Source of the DNA: Moringa oleifera
Taxonomy: Eukaryota > Streptophyta > Magnoliopsida > Brassicales > Moringaceae
Assembly: GCA_021397835.1 (NCBI GenBank)
Contig: JAJFZO010000344.1
Span: forward strand, 7,564,001-7,628,000
Length of the DNA stretch: 64,000 nt
Direction of reading: 5' to 3'
How positions within the stretch are numbered: position 1 is the stretch's first letter; each line of letters begins with the position of its first letter. The translations under genes were made by a program, and so were the position numbers. Shown in pieces: positions 37,001 through 49,739 of the stretch. A model generated the notes under the pieces. It was not told the DNA's origin. It ran no database searches and was given only the letters and a program-made list of their open reading frames with translations.

Positions 37001-40000
37001 TCTAAATGCTTCTAGATCATGGGTACAAAGTATATTCCACGGAAGTCAGAATAAGGCAACATCATCAACTAAATCAGCAGGAAACATGTTTCTTTATCAC
37101 TAAAATCAAACCATTTTTCCTTCCTCTGTCCCTCTTCAGAACCTAAACCACAGTACTGCTATCTCACTCCTTCCACTGTGACCAATCTTCATCAGAACAA
37201 TGCACAAAAAGAATTACAGTGAAATACACTCCTACATTGCTTTATCTAGGACCTTGCAAAACATCTTTATTTCCGATATTTTCGCGGCTTAAAAAGTGAA
37301 AAGAAAGACATCAGAACCCATGTTGAGGAAAATGTGGTTTAAATAAACTAATTGCAAAAATCCACCTATCTTACAGGTTTTTGCCAGCTAGAATGGCATA
37401 CATTGACTAAAATAAAACAGAAGAAGTTGACTAGCGCCTTCATTCTCTCAAATTTCATCCTAACATTCTCATTGCTGTTCTTGTAACATTTGATTGCAGG
37501 TAACCAAAAAACAGATATTACCACTGAACTTAACAATCTAAATGGTTCTCAATTTTAATTTAGTGATAATACACCAAAACAAGCAATAACATCAAGGAAC
37601 TAGGACAAGGATGGAGAGTGAGGTGGAGGAAGAGAAACAAAAAACAAAAGATAAAGGAGAAAGGAGAAAGAAAGAAACTTGAGTTTATGTCAGCAAGCTT
37701 TAGAAAAATTGACTTCAGATTGGAGGATTCACATCGCATTTTTCATTAAGGTTCAAAAAGCTCAGTATTTTAAGACATTTGAAAGTTGTGATGAAACCTT
37801 GTCATGCTTGCAAAACTTACAAAATATTTTTACTTCAGCAATCATATGTCTACACATAAGTAACCTATGCCTAAATGTTGCAACTCAGCCAGGAATGGCT
37901 ATTGTTAATAAGGCTAGAACATTTTTTTTTATTTTTATTTTTTGTGCTTCATTGCTGCATTTATGATTGTACATGATGAACAACTTCAATTATTTGAATT
38001 AATATTAGAAAAAAATTCAACGGGCTAAACATAAGCCTAGCCTGTATACTACACCTTGCGGAAAGAAGAACTAAACAAAAATACTAGCAGAAGTTTCACA
38101 CAAACTACAAGCATCCGAAAGATTTGTTCTAAAGAGCAAACATGCAACAAAAACACATTTTTTTTTCTTGCAAACATGCAACAAAAACACATTTTTTTTT
38201 CTTAGTTCACTCATAACCTGATTAAATACACACCAAACCCACCCACGCACATATGCTCACACAAGCACATTTAATATTTACTAGTTGACTTTTCAAATTC
38301 TTATGGAGAAGTGAATAAAGGAAGTTAGAATGAAAAACCTTAATGCAAATGTAAAAACAAGCTCTACGTAACAAGAATCACATACAAAAGACACATGGAA
38401 GACCCACGCAAGAGGAAACTAACCTTCCATTTCCATGTCCACTACACCTCCAAACAGCAAAGCACGTTTCTTATGAACACACATGGAAAATCCAGCACGA
38501 GGCCCAGGAGGCATCCCACTTTTCTTTACCTATTAGAGGGAAATTATAATATGAAAACTAAGAAAAATGGATAAGAGTTATCTCAAGAAAGAAAATAGTA
38601 TAGGAAGATAGAAAGTAAAATAGTAAAGAAATATTCTGCTTCTAATCAACAATTAATCTGCAGATAATTAGAATATAAATAAAAGAAGGAAGCATGAATC
38701 TGAAATTTTCAAGTGTCTTATCTTGCCCTAATTTCAGGAGCCTATGGCTTTAAACTCTTTAAAGCTAATGCTAATAGACTAATAGAGGTAGAGAGAATGA
38801 TTTGCTCACCCATATAAGTTAGATTCTCAAGGTGAAGCAAAACTTAGATTCTCATCAGTTATATGATATTCTTATTTGAGCAAGTGAATAAATAAGCAAG
38901 AACAAGTCACACACAGGGAGAGAGAGAGAGAGAGAGAGAGAACACATCATAAAGATCTAGTCCCTCTTTTTCTTTTTCTTTTTTGTACTCATTTAAGCGT
39001 AACGAATGTGACTCTCATGGGAAAATTAAGATGGATATGTGTACTATGAACACAAAATATGAAGTGCACCTAACACTTGTAAAGCCCTCAATAATTGCTC
39101 AATACCAAATTTTATTACAAAGCATCAAAAATGAAAATTTAAAGTGACATCTGAACACATGCCAAAAAAGTTATGACTTGAAAGGTAGAGCAGAATGAAC
39201 AATGTAAATCAGGGATGCAAAGCTTTCAAATACAAAATTTTGCTTCCCTTTCCTTTCTGATGGAAATTTTATCAAAAACAAAACAAAGGAATTCAAACCT
39301 TGTTCCATTCCCAAGTCCTAGGATCAAGGGACCACAAGTCTGCATGAACAATTCCTTTCTCAGAGCCATTCTTATCAGAAGAAACTTCTTTGGAATATCC
39401 ACCATATAAAAATATCTGCAATGTTAAAGGTACTTCATAAAGGAAATGATTACCACACTCCTAGAATAACATCATTTAGGACCACCAAAGAGGACTACAG
39501 TGCAAATTCAGGAAAGGTGAGCATATAAAAGAAATGTGATATGACTTAAGAAAGACCTCATTGATGACACCGCATATTATGAAAATAACTCTGTCGTGGA
39601 GCACAAACAAAGGTGAGAAGCAGCCGTTAAATTTTAGCTTTCCCTTACATGTCAACAAAGCTATTGATGCAAGTAAAAGAAACACCAAATGCATGTTTTG
39701 CAACGAACTCACACTGAGAAACACATTGATCAATCAGTTAGCAAGCTCGGACTACCATGGGAAATTGTTCAGCCAAAACTCATGAATCAAGAGGAATTGC
39801 AAGCTTTTCTAACTTCTTTTTTTCATTTTTACCTTTGCTAAACCAACCATCTAGGAAGCAGAAAATTGATCTTATGAAGTGTACATAAACGGAATCAACA
39901 GCCACCTTGACATATAAAACAGAAAAGTATAAGCTCACAGCAAAGATTATAGAAGATGAAACTCCAATTACTCTCAAGATATAAGTTTATTTGAGCTTTC

Positions 40001-43000
40001 AAATCTACTAAATGCCAAAAAGCTTGAAAAATATTCATATGACTTTTTAATTTACACTCAAGGAATATGGGAAAAAAACTGAGTACACAGTACACAGATA
40101 AATATAGAGGATGAATTTTCTACAATAATGCCCTTGAAAATACAATATGGTAGGCTCCTACTACTTTTACATATTCTCACAATAAAATAGCAATTATACA
40201 CCCAAGATGTTGTACCACATATTGGAAACTTCAGTGCATTTACGAACAGGGGCAGCTTGCATGAATACCAAATAAGCTCAAGCATAAAGAGCTAATAAAA
40301 TACATTGCATCTCATTCACTCACCTCATCTTGGTAAACAAAAAACTGAAATCCACTTCGGGCACTGGGCCACATAGCACCAAGCTTAGGTTTTATTTCTT
40401 GCCACTACAATGCAACGTCAAATCACATTCAATTAAACAGAAAATAGAAGTTGGGCAAATAGCATAATGCAATAAGGCCTAAAAATATGCTCACCTTGAA
40501 CTGATCTAGGTCAAATACGAACAAATCATTATAATACCTGTACATGAGGGCAAAAACCTTATCAATATTCAATGTGAAGAGGATAATGCTTATAAAGGAA
40601 ACATGATCAACTCCTGCTTACCATCGGAAAAGGTTCAGAAAAGCAGCATTACATTCTTACATGGTAAAACCAATCGGCATGGAAGATGGGTTAGAATCAT
40701 TCAGATATAAATGACATTACAACCATCATAAATTCCACACGACAATTAAAATAGTAATCAGAATTCCAATTCCCAAGTGTTTCTTCGTCTTACTCATTGA
40801 TAATTATGTCACATGTGCTCAACTTATCCCCTGAATGCCAAATATCTAATTATTGTCCATCTCTTGGAAGTTGCAAAAAAGAAAGGAAAGAAGAATAAGA
40901 AAGATTGATTTAAGTACACCGATTATTTTCAACTGCAAGTAGATAAATGCATAGTTAGAAAAACTTCAATAGTTTCTGTAAGACTTGTCACAACCTTACT
41001 TCTCTAAGAGTGTCATAGAAGCCACCGAAAACGATAAGTTTGTGCTTGTACAATACCTGGAAAAAAGCAACATTCATAATCAACAAAACACAATAACTTT
41101 GATGACAAAGCAGCTAAATAGAGAAGATATAGAAGAAAACTGATGTACACGTGCATGCTGACCAGTGTGCATAGAGAGGGGGTGGACCAGGAACATGCTT
41201 GTAGTGTTCTACATGATGGTGCTAACAGTTTCAATTTTAAAGAGAAAGTGAACGACAATCAGCTCCAGAAGGTTAAAACATAACACACTATACATCAAAC
41301 CAGTAATTAATGAAACAAAAATCAGAATAAACTATAGATATGCTGAATAACTACTCCATAAACCAGCAATTAGAAGGTATGATGGGAAAGCTACAACAAT
41401 AAACTACAAACAAAAGCTGTAGCCACGATATTTTATGTTTCCAAAAAGTTTCATATGTTATTTACGATGTTCCTTGTTAAGGAATGCGAAACTAACCTAA
41501 AGAAACCTTAACTCACCATTCGATGACCTGACCGTGGACTCGGACACCCTTTCAAATTTAGTTGTTCCCATTGATTTGTTTTCAGGTCCAACATCCAAAA
41601 GTCCTGATAAAAATTTCAAAATAAATATAAAAAAAATCAATATCTAATATTTGATTAAAAGAGAAAAAATGAGAGACAAGTATGACCTTGTAGTGATGGA
41701 ACCTTTCTTGATTTGGAGATGTGAACTCACCACCTAATAACAAACAAATAAGGTCATAAACCAATTGTAACAGAATTAAATGGAAGTTAGAAGACATATT
41801 ATCCGAAGTGCGGTCAATCTACCAAAGATATAGAGATAATTCTTCCAAGTAACTGCTTGATGAGCACTACGAGGAGGAGGACTATTAGGGCTTGAAATCA
41901 ACTTCCATTCTTCCTTCTCCACATCAAACCGATAGAGATCGCCATAGACAAATGTCTGAATCCATCCAGAGTAATATTATTCAGTAACGAGCAGGAACAG
42001 CAACGTCCATTTACTTCAAACAAATCACATCACTCTCTCAAAGATCTTGAAACCTAACCTTTTGCCCATTGTAAAACTCGCCACCGTAGAGTATCAACTC
42101 TGTCTCTTTCAAGGGATTAATGTTGAGCTACAATTGTTGTTAATATAATCAATATTTCAGTTTCAGCGAAATAAAGAAAACCCTAAACAGATTCTCATAA
42201 AGATCAATCATGATGATGTTAAGGTTATTACCGTACAGTTCGATCGGGGAGAGGGTGCTGGAACATTGTCCTCCACATGGACCTCCTTCTTCTTAGCTTC
42301 CTCCTTTTGTATACTCAGCTGTGAAATTGAATTCATCTCAACATGTATAGTCCAACAAAACCTTCATTTCTTCATTACTTCATGGTACATATTTTAAATG
42401 CAATGAACCTAAGGGAAAGATTGCTGACTACCACTAAGTTTGATCATAATATCTCTTTTTCAAAGGAAAAAAAAGCAAAGATAAAAAAGAAGAAAGAGGC
42501 CGCATCGAAACTTAAATTTACTACATTGTTTTTCATGTCAGACATTTCTTAAATACATTACCAACAACATATGATCCTTCCCCCATTCATCTTGATGATA
42601 ATTCACATATAACAGGAGGAGCTTGGGGGTTAACGTTCATCTTGATTGTATAATTCAAGTGTTACAATTTCTTTTTCCATCATTTCCACGAAAACTTATT
42701 CCTACAAATACTTCCAACAGCAATAAGCAACAATTTTGAAAATCACGAATTCCCCTCAACTAAATCCAAGCTTGAAGGACAACATAAACATACTGCTATT
42801 GTAGCCCACGACAAAATCAAAACCGGATACATCTAATTTCATCCATAAGAGGTCCAGTCAAATTTAAAACTATTAGGAAATATTAATTGGATATAGTCGG
42901 TACAGGTAACGATGATTTACCAAAATGGCATCAATGTCATCTTCAGGAGAGAGCTTTTTGCCCTCTCTGCGAGCTTTCTTCTCCTCTGCTTTAGCTGTCT

Positions 43001-43052
43001 TCCTCTCTGTTTTCTCCTTGCCTTTCCCTGGTTTCTTCGTTTTCTTTCCCAT
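34077..43052 (-). CDS. Kelch-repeat protein with C-terminal DUF4110 (KLHDC4/Kel3 type)
   Basis: Twenty minus-strand exons: 42921-43052, 42232-42318, 42059-42127, 41823-41955, 41687-41733, 41517-41603, 40995-41056, 40495-40537, 40324-40404, 39299-39415, 38424-38529, 36766-36829, 36442-36484, 35983-36240, 35738-35899, 35345-35500, 34764-34916, 34478-34564, 34286-34354, 34077-34184. They join to 687 residues with no frame error. A Lys-rich N-terminus (MGKKTKKPGKGKEKTERK) is followed by six GG-containing kelch blades near residues 88, 140, 196, 252, 314 and 466. A ~110-residue linker separates the last two. A very acidic stretch (498-549, mostly Asp/Glu) follows. The C-terminal DUF4110 contains PGESLRDFYKRTSLYWQMAA. 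Function is not established; kelch propellers usually bind partner proteins. It resembles Arabidopsis At5g50310. Confidence 0.93.
35309..35333. repeat. 25-base poly-G run (poly-C in the transcript), kelch-gene intron 16
   Basis: An uninterrupted run of 25 G on the plus strand begins only 11 bases inside the intron from the donor at 35343-35344. The host gene is on the minus strand, so its pre-mRNA has poly-C here and the template strand is G-rich. Confidence 0.95.
38136..38203. repeat. 34-bp tandem duplication in kelch-gene intron
   Basis: Two adjacent 34-base units starting GCAAACATGCAACAAAAACA and ending in a T run and CTT (38136-38169, 38170-38203). They look identical over their length. 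They lie in the intron between exons 11 and 12. Confidence 0.9.
38918..38941. repeat. (GA)n microsatellite in kelch-gene intron
   Basis: About twelve GA units between exons 10 and 11. Confidence 0.95.
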
Positions 43053-45116
43053 TCGTGTTTCCTCCCTTTTCCTCTTGCTTTACTTCGCTGATTCTCTTGG
43101 TTTACCTCCACAAAAAGCAGGTCAGTGCAGACTCCTCAACACAAGGAGAATGGAAACTGAGCAACAGCACCGGCTGGGACACTTCAAGAGACTGCTGCTG
43201 CCCAGCAAAAGTTATACAATTAAATGCGCCGTTTTTGTGTCAACATAAAACGACGCCGTTGTTTCTTTGTCGTGCTTTCCGGCCCCAGCAGTTATGCACA
43301 GCGGAAATGTATTGCAGCTTGAAACAAGTTGGCGGATAATTGAGTTATTTCATAAAATTTAATAAGTTATATTTTATTAACTATCTCATATAATATCAAT
43401 CATATTATATTATTTGTTTTTCTGAAATTTATTTATCTCAATATAAAACAAATTTATATATTTTATGATGGTGGAGATAAACATTATAATAAACATTTTT
43501 ATTTCAAATAAGATATTTTAATAAAATTGAAATAAAATTTTAAAATATAATGTTTATTACAAGTTTATATTAGGATGTAATTAGTTAATGAATACATATA
43601 ATTATATAAACAGTTAATATATATTATATATAAACTCTAAACTATAATCCCTTTTTAATTTCAATATTAATTTATCTATTGACTTAATTATATCTCCAAT
43701 GTTTCAATTTCAATCCCATTGAAAAATTTAAAATTTTAAAATATCTTAATTTAATTTTATATAATAAATTTTGATTTGAAACTTATTACAAAAATAAAAA
43801 GTATTCAAAATACCATCATGTATTTTTTTTTAAAAAAATTAATGTTAAATATATAAATTTTAATTTTACATTATTAAAATTTTAAAAATTTTATAAAAAT
43901 ATATATTAAAATTATTTAAATTTAAAACATAAATTTAAAATGTGTGTAGAGTTTATTTGATTTATTTTTTGATGTATGTTTAAGATAAAAATATTATTAA
44001 TTTTTTAAAGTGCAAAATAAATCAAATTTAAATATTACAAAAATAATTGAATCAATCGATTTTCTAAAGTTCAAATTAAAAATACATATAAGTTAAATTT
44101 TTTATATTAATTGTTCTTTATTTTGGCAATAACAATGATTATTTAATAATGTAAAATAATCCACTTTAATTAAATAAAAATATAAATGAAAATTTTTATT
44201 TAATTTCTGTTGCCACATAAATGTGTGATTGAGACAAAATTTATTCACTACGATCTTAATTGAAGTAACAAACATGCTTTTAGAATTATCCACATATTAT
44301 TTGATACATTATGAAACGTTTATATTATCAAATAATTATTAAATAAATTATTAAGATTAAAAATATTATTTATATTAAATTTTAAAGTTAATGTTAATAT
44401 ATTTGTCTAAAATATATTATTTATATACTGAAAATATTTTTAAATTTATAAAAATAATAAAAATTTCACTCAATAAATTATTTTAAATTAAGTATTTCAA
44501 TCTTGTAATACCAAAATATAATCAAGAATTACCTAAACAATAACGTTGATTGAACACCAAGTGTTAACTCTATGTATGTATGTTGTAAATGTTTTGTAAT
44601 CTTACACATTGAAGATGTTTATATTCTATATATAGAGGGGAATGATAAAGATTAAAGATTTGAGAAACTTTTATAAATATTTATTTTTTTACAAATATTA
44701 TTATTAAAGTTAAATATAATTTTTTTTAGAAAATCTAAATAACAAAAAAATTGATAAATAATATGGTTATAACCAATTAAATAGATATATTTAAAATTAT
44801 ATATTGGTTATATAAAAGTTTTTAAAAAATTACAAATAAATAGAGACAATTGATGAGGAAAAGATGGTACTGTTATTAGAGATTATGAAGGTTAATGGGT
44901 TTGGACCAATTACTAGATGGGTTGGGGATTTAGATCCTCAGGGCCTGGCCCAGGTCTAGTGGCTGGGTCCCCTTCTGTTCTGTGTGCAGGACTATGATAC
45001 CGCTGTCAGGGATATGAAACCAGCAGCATCCAAACAGGAAGGCATGAATTTTCTAAGATGGAAATCATATGCTTGACATTCTAGAAAACATTTTGCAGAA
45101 TAATCCTGTGGGAGAG
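43053..45116. other. Divergent intergenic region, kelch gene / C2H2 membrane protein gene
   Basis: The first 250 bases are the kelch-gene leader and promoter. From 43320 to 44860 the sequence is very AT-rich. It carries a diverged fragment of the ~500-bp element family near 43660-43940, including ACCATCATG and the downstream block AAAATTTTAAAAATTTTATAA. From 44870 the composition recovers, giving the likely promoter of the plus-strand gene. No coding sequence was seen. Confidence 0.6.
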
Positions 45117-48100
45117 ATGGGGAGAGGGAAAGCAGTTACTTCAATTCTTCTCTTGATGTCTCTCTTACTGCAACTAGCTGAATCGCAGGTATCAATTTCC
45201 TTTCTCAATCTATACATTTGTCTGTCTACATGCACTTAAACACGTGACTCCCTATGCTAGAGACTAGCTTGTGAAGCTGTGACTGAACTTTGATGATTGT
45301 GGTGTTGCTTTTGGTGCCTGTTTTCTCTATCTTGTTTTATTTTCCGGCGTTCAGCTACAGTGCCAGTTGAAGCGGATAGGGCCTGAAAACTTGTGATCTT
45401 TTCATTGATTTTCCATCTGAAGTCGCCCTTTTTGGGCCTTGGAAATGCTTGACCTAAGCTTATAATTGATTAGGAGCTATAGTGGTTCGAGTGATGCATA
45501 CATTCAGTGATGCCACTTTGAATTATCGTTTCCATTCCATTGGCTAGCATAATCCAGTGTCTTTCTTTTCGGGTACATATTTCATGTTTGTGCATTATTT
45601 TTGATTTTTTGAGAGAACATTTAGGCAGAAGGAGAGCATAAATTATTGACTTTTTTAGCCCGAAAGCCTTGGAATCTAACCGTTTTTCATTTTTCTCTGA
45701 CTTTTACTTTATGCACCAGGACTTTAGGAAATCTGCTGCTGCCAGGTAACAAATTAATCTAACAACTTCAAGTTCCTGTATAACTATGAATAAAGCATAC
45801 TTTTTCTGGATTGTCAAATGAAGCTTCTGGTTACTTCACATGTGCCTTTTTTTAAAATTAAAAAAAAAGAACTTCAATGTGATCAGAATCTGTAATGCTC
45901 TTAATAATCAGATTCATAAATCTGCAAAATAATTCTTCTTTCTATCCTTTTTTTTTGCCCATATGGGAGCTATGACAAATGTTCTGCTGACGTTGTCATT
46001 TCCTTATATGCAGAACTCTCAAACAAGAAGTGGAGCATGGTCATGAAGTACACTGTTCCAGGGAAAGAAGTAGGGCAGCCTGGCAAATTATAGAGGATGT
46101 AAGGGACAATGTTTAGGTTGACAAAAATGTTCCTTGTGATTTAGTTGATATGGAGAGCATTTCATGACACTTTTGGCAATGTACTTTTTTCAGTATTTGA
46201 TGCCATTTGTTGAACGAGAAAAGTATCAGATTTCAAGTGAGTGTAGGCTTCATCCTGATAATGATCTGTTCAGAGATCAGGAGCAGCACAAGATACATGT
46301 GGATATAAATGAATGGCAGTGTGGCTACTGTAAGAAAAGCTTCCGTGCTGAAAATTTTCTTGATCAGCATTTTGAAAACAGACACTACAATCTTCTGAAT
46401 GTTGTATGTAGACTCTGGATCCTTGCTACCTGATGAAAATTGGATGGTTCTTGTTTTGTGCTATAAATAATGTTTGATCTTTTGCATCTTGTGGTGTTGG
46501 TCATCGTGGACCATGTCTTCAGGTGACCAAGCGCAAAAGTTTTGTTTTCTACTTTGCCTTTTTCAATGCTTTATTTTCTTATAGATAAATGTGATAGTTG
46601 TAAATAAAAATCAGGCAGTATAAGTTGAATGTTACTTCATGGAGTTATTTTTTATTCTTATTTTTCATTTTCTGGATTACTTGTTGCCATACAATCTGAT
46701 TGAGCAAAGATATCATGTTCAAATAAGAAAAAGAATAGTTGGTTATCAAAATAGAAAAAAGAAGAGTGAAATTATCCCATGTTATTTTTTGTTGTGATAT
46801 TGATAAATAAATAAAGTATTTATGGCCAATATCATAAGATTGGATCAGCTGATGTGTTCTTAAGCGATTTTTAGATTTTTGCTTTTAAACCTTGTAGTTT
46901 CTCTATTTTATGATGTTATATTTATAGCAATATAGCTCCTTTTAAGAGTTCCAACAGATGCATTATATTTCTTTATAAAGTCTAAACAGAACAAAGCAGC
47001 TTGATGTCAATGTCTCTTTAGTTTGGTTAGGAAAAGAGAAAGGCTTATGTCAATGTCTCCTGACAAAAGAATTGAATGAATTCAGACTCATTCTAAGTGC
47101 TTGGCTGATTTATGTGGCGCATTGCATTGTGATTTTGTGTTGAACTCCAAGCTGCGCAAGACCAAGTGCAATCTTGCAGCTGTTGCAAAGAATCGCCACC
47201 TTTGTGAGGTTGCTTGAGATTCTGATTTCCATGTTTCTTCCCAGAGTTAATTCTAGTGTGATTCCTTGTTAATGTCTGTATTTTTCTATGCAGAGTCTTG
47301 CTGATAGCTGTTTTCCAATTAGTCAGGGTCCCTCAGCAAGCCGTCTCCACGGTATCTTTCATATCTGACAGAAGATTTTTGGCTTTCGTTTATTTGAACT
47401 CTATTCGACAGACTCATGTTATTATACTGAAAAAGTACTCATATCAAGCTAATTACTTTTTGTCTCTTCTTATGTACTTGAAGAACTATTTTTGCACCAA
47501 TTCTGTGATGCTCACACGTGCTCAGGGAAAATAAAACCATTTCCTAGAGGAGGCAAGGTAATGCGGTGCTTTTAGTTGCAGTACTTTGGACTTTAATTTA
47601 GAGGTCAGATTGCAGCTCAGTATGCAGTCAGCTTAGTATTTATTTTAACGTTCACTTTAGGCATTATATGTGCTTCCACATGGCTCGTCAAGAAAAAACT
47701 TTAACCTGCTAAATTAATTTCAACTTTTTGGCTTGCTTCTTTGTGGGTTTTAAAGAACTGCCTAATAGATTCAAAGAGCAGCTGAGTTTGCATTTTACAC
47801 ACTATTGGATTTTAAAAGTTTATAAGGTTATTGGTTTTTCCTTGGTTTGGTTTGTGAAGAGACTACTCAAGATGTTAGCTTGGGTTTTTCATTTGTCTTT
47901 CCAAGCAAGTTATGCTAGCATGCCATGTTTTTAATTCTTTTTTTACTCTGCGCAGAGACAATCAAGTGTATTCTACCTTGCTATATCAATACTGACTATG
48001 ATGCTGCTCCCTATTTTCTATCTTATGGTCTATTTGTATCAGAGGTGCCATTTTTGGTTTTAGAAGTGTTTCCTCCAGATCAAGCTTTTCCAACAATTTT

Positions 48101-48196
48101 ATAATTTATTTCTTTATATTTTCCAGTGAGATGAAGGGGCGAACACAAGAGCTACGGCGAATCTCGCAAGTTGGACGAAAAACAAAACCCTCATAG
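45117..48196 (+). CDS. Cys-rich membrane-anchored protein with one C2H2 zinc finger
   Basis: Nine plus-strand exons: 45117-45188, 45720-45745, 46014-46098, 46194-46403, 47086-47208, 47294-47351, 47484-47557, 47956-48044, 48127-48196. They join in frame to 268 residues. Exon 1 encodes a signal peptide (SILLLMSLLLQLAESQ). A classical C2H2 finger lies at residues 104-125 (Cys104, Cys107, His120, His125; CX2CX12HX4H). Residues 136-204 hold eight further Cys (SKCLADLCGALHC, LADSCF, QFCDAHTC). A hydrophobic span at about 221-243 (VFYLAISILTMMLLPIFYLM) is a transmembrane helix, followed by a short basic tail (GRKTKPS). The expected topology is type I, with the finger and Cys-rich region in the ER lumen or apoplast. 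I remember plant homologs annotated only as C2H2-like zinc finger proteins; function is unknown. An intron donor-like GT directly follows the stop codon. Confidence 0.9.
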
Positions 48197-49739
48197 GTGG
48201 TAATCATTTTATTAAATATTAGTGACAGACTTCTGAGATTGATAAATTCTTTATGAGTTTGATATAGATGAATCAAGCTTTAAGATCTTGATCTTTGGGG
48301 TTGATTGATGCTTTTGTTTTTTTTCAACAAATTGAAGTAGATTGAAATCAACTTCATAAGTTTGAAAAATCCCTTATTTGAAATGTATTGTTCTCACTCA
48401 TATTGAATTCCAAAGAAAAAGTCTTATGTTAGAAGATTAATTGTTTTCGTGGTTAAGAATGACCTGATATTGTTGTTTCCTAGTTCATATTGCTGTTATG
48501 TTCCTGGCTAGATGTACCTTTGTAACAATAGGTATTAGCCTAGTAGACATACTAGTGGGATCAGCCTTTATGAGACTAATCTAATAGCTAATACCTGTTA
48601 GAATATGTGCCATTCTGAATGCTTCAAGAACTTCATGGAAGTGTCAAAGCTGCCAGTGAAAGGATAGGCTTTCCTTCTTTGATAAGCCAGGGCATCATTT
48701 TTTCTGCCACATTTCACTTGTGTTGATAGTACTATTGGATATTTGGTATTGGGTTAATCACATCAAGCCATGTGTCTATATTGTAACTATTTTCTGAAAC
48801 CTCCTTCCTCCGCAGGTTAGGCTGTTGAATTTGTAAAAAGATTGAACAGATGGAGGATGATAAATGAATTGTATGGTTATGATCTCTCTCGAGTCTCCCC
48901 TTAATATGTTCCTTTGTGCAATTGCATCGTCACCAGAAGGACGCGAGGTGGTTGCATGAGAATGTGTGAGATGCCTATTTGCTCATTATCCGTAAACTTT
49001 CTGGAATGTAACATCCTTAATAGTACTTGAGTTGTTAACCAAAAAAAAAAAAAAAAAAACAGATGATACATACAAGCCATATTGTTTTTTCTGAGTGCGA
49101 TTTGTTACTGTGCAAAGCATTTTTGTCTTACAATAGTTCTAGATACTCTTATCTATAGAAGTACTGGCAAAAGTTCCATTAAAGACCCTTCTGCAATAAA
49201 ATCTTTGCTTTTGTTCAACTGTTTTCTTCCCCTTCTGGCTAAGAAGTGGACTGTGAAAGTCCCTTTTGATTGAGTGAAACAACTATGATGCAGAACAGAA
49301 ATCTCAACACCTATGAAACCAAATTTCATTTCAGAAGTGGCTTGTTGTAGTTCTCATTGCAAAAGTATAACATGCGTAGATTACAACTTTTTCACCTTTT
49401 AGCTTCATCAGCAATTTCATTGATCTGCTTACAATTCTCTCAAAGGCATCTTTGATCTAACTGCCAGCCTGAAAAAACTCTCATTTTCTTGTTTTCAGAT
49501 CATAAGTGGTCAGTTTGTGAATTAGTCTAGCTGGTATATTCACAGCTTTGACAATCTATTCTCTCTGCTCATCTCAACCAGGCTCTGTCCCTAGCTTCTG
49601 CTAGAGTCAGCTCTGCTTCCTACTTCGTCAGCCTTCTGTATCCCCCCATTACATGTAGAATAGTTAAAATTCTCATAGTTGAGTTTCGAAAATGCTTTTC
49701 AGCCTCTATTAAGCTTGGAGCTCAAGAAAAATTGCATTT
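48197..49739. other. Convergent intergenic spacer
   Basis: It holds the 3' UTRs of the C2H2 membrane-protein gene and of HemW. A possible 3' UTR intron could run from the GT right after the stop codon to a CAG near 48815. A run of about 20 A lies near 49040-49058. No other gene is supported. Confidence 0.55.

Noticed and set aside
38918..38941. CRISPR-like or regulatory array from repeated short units
   Set aside because: These are plain dinucleotide microsatellites, and the organism is a plant.
49041..49058. Genomic A run as a sign of a processed retrocopy
   Set aside because: No coding remnant precedes it and no flanking duplication was found; it is probably a simple homopolymer near a 3' UTR.
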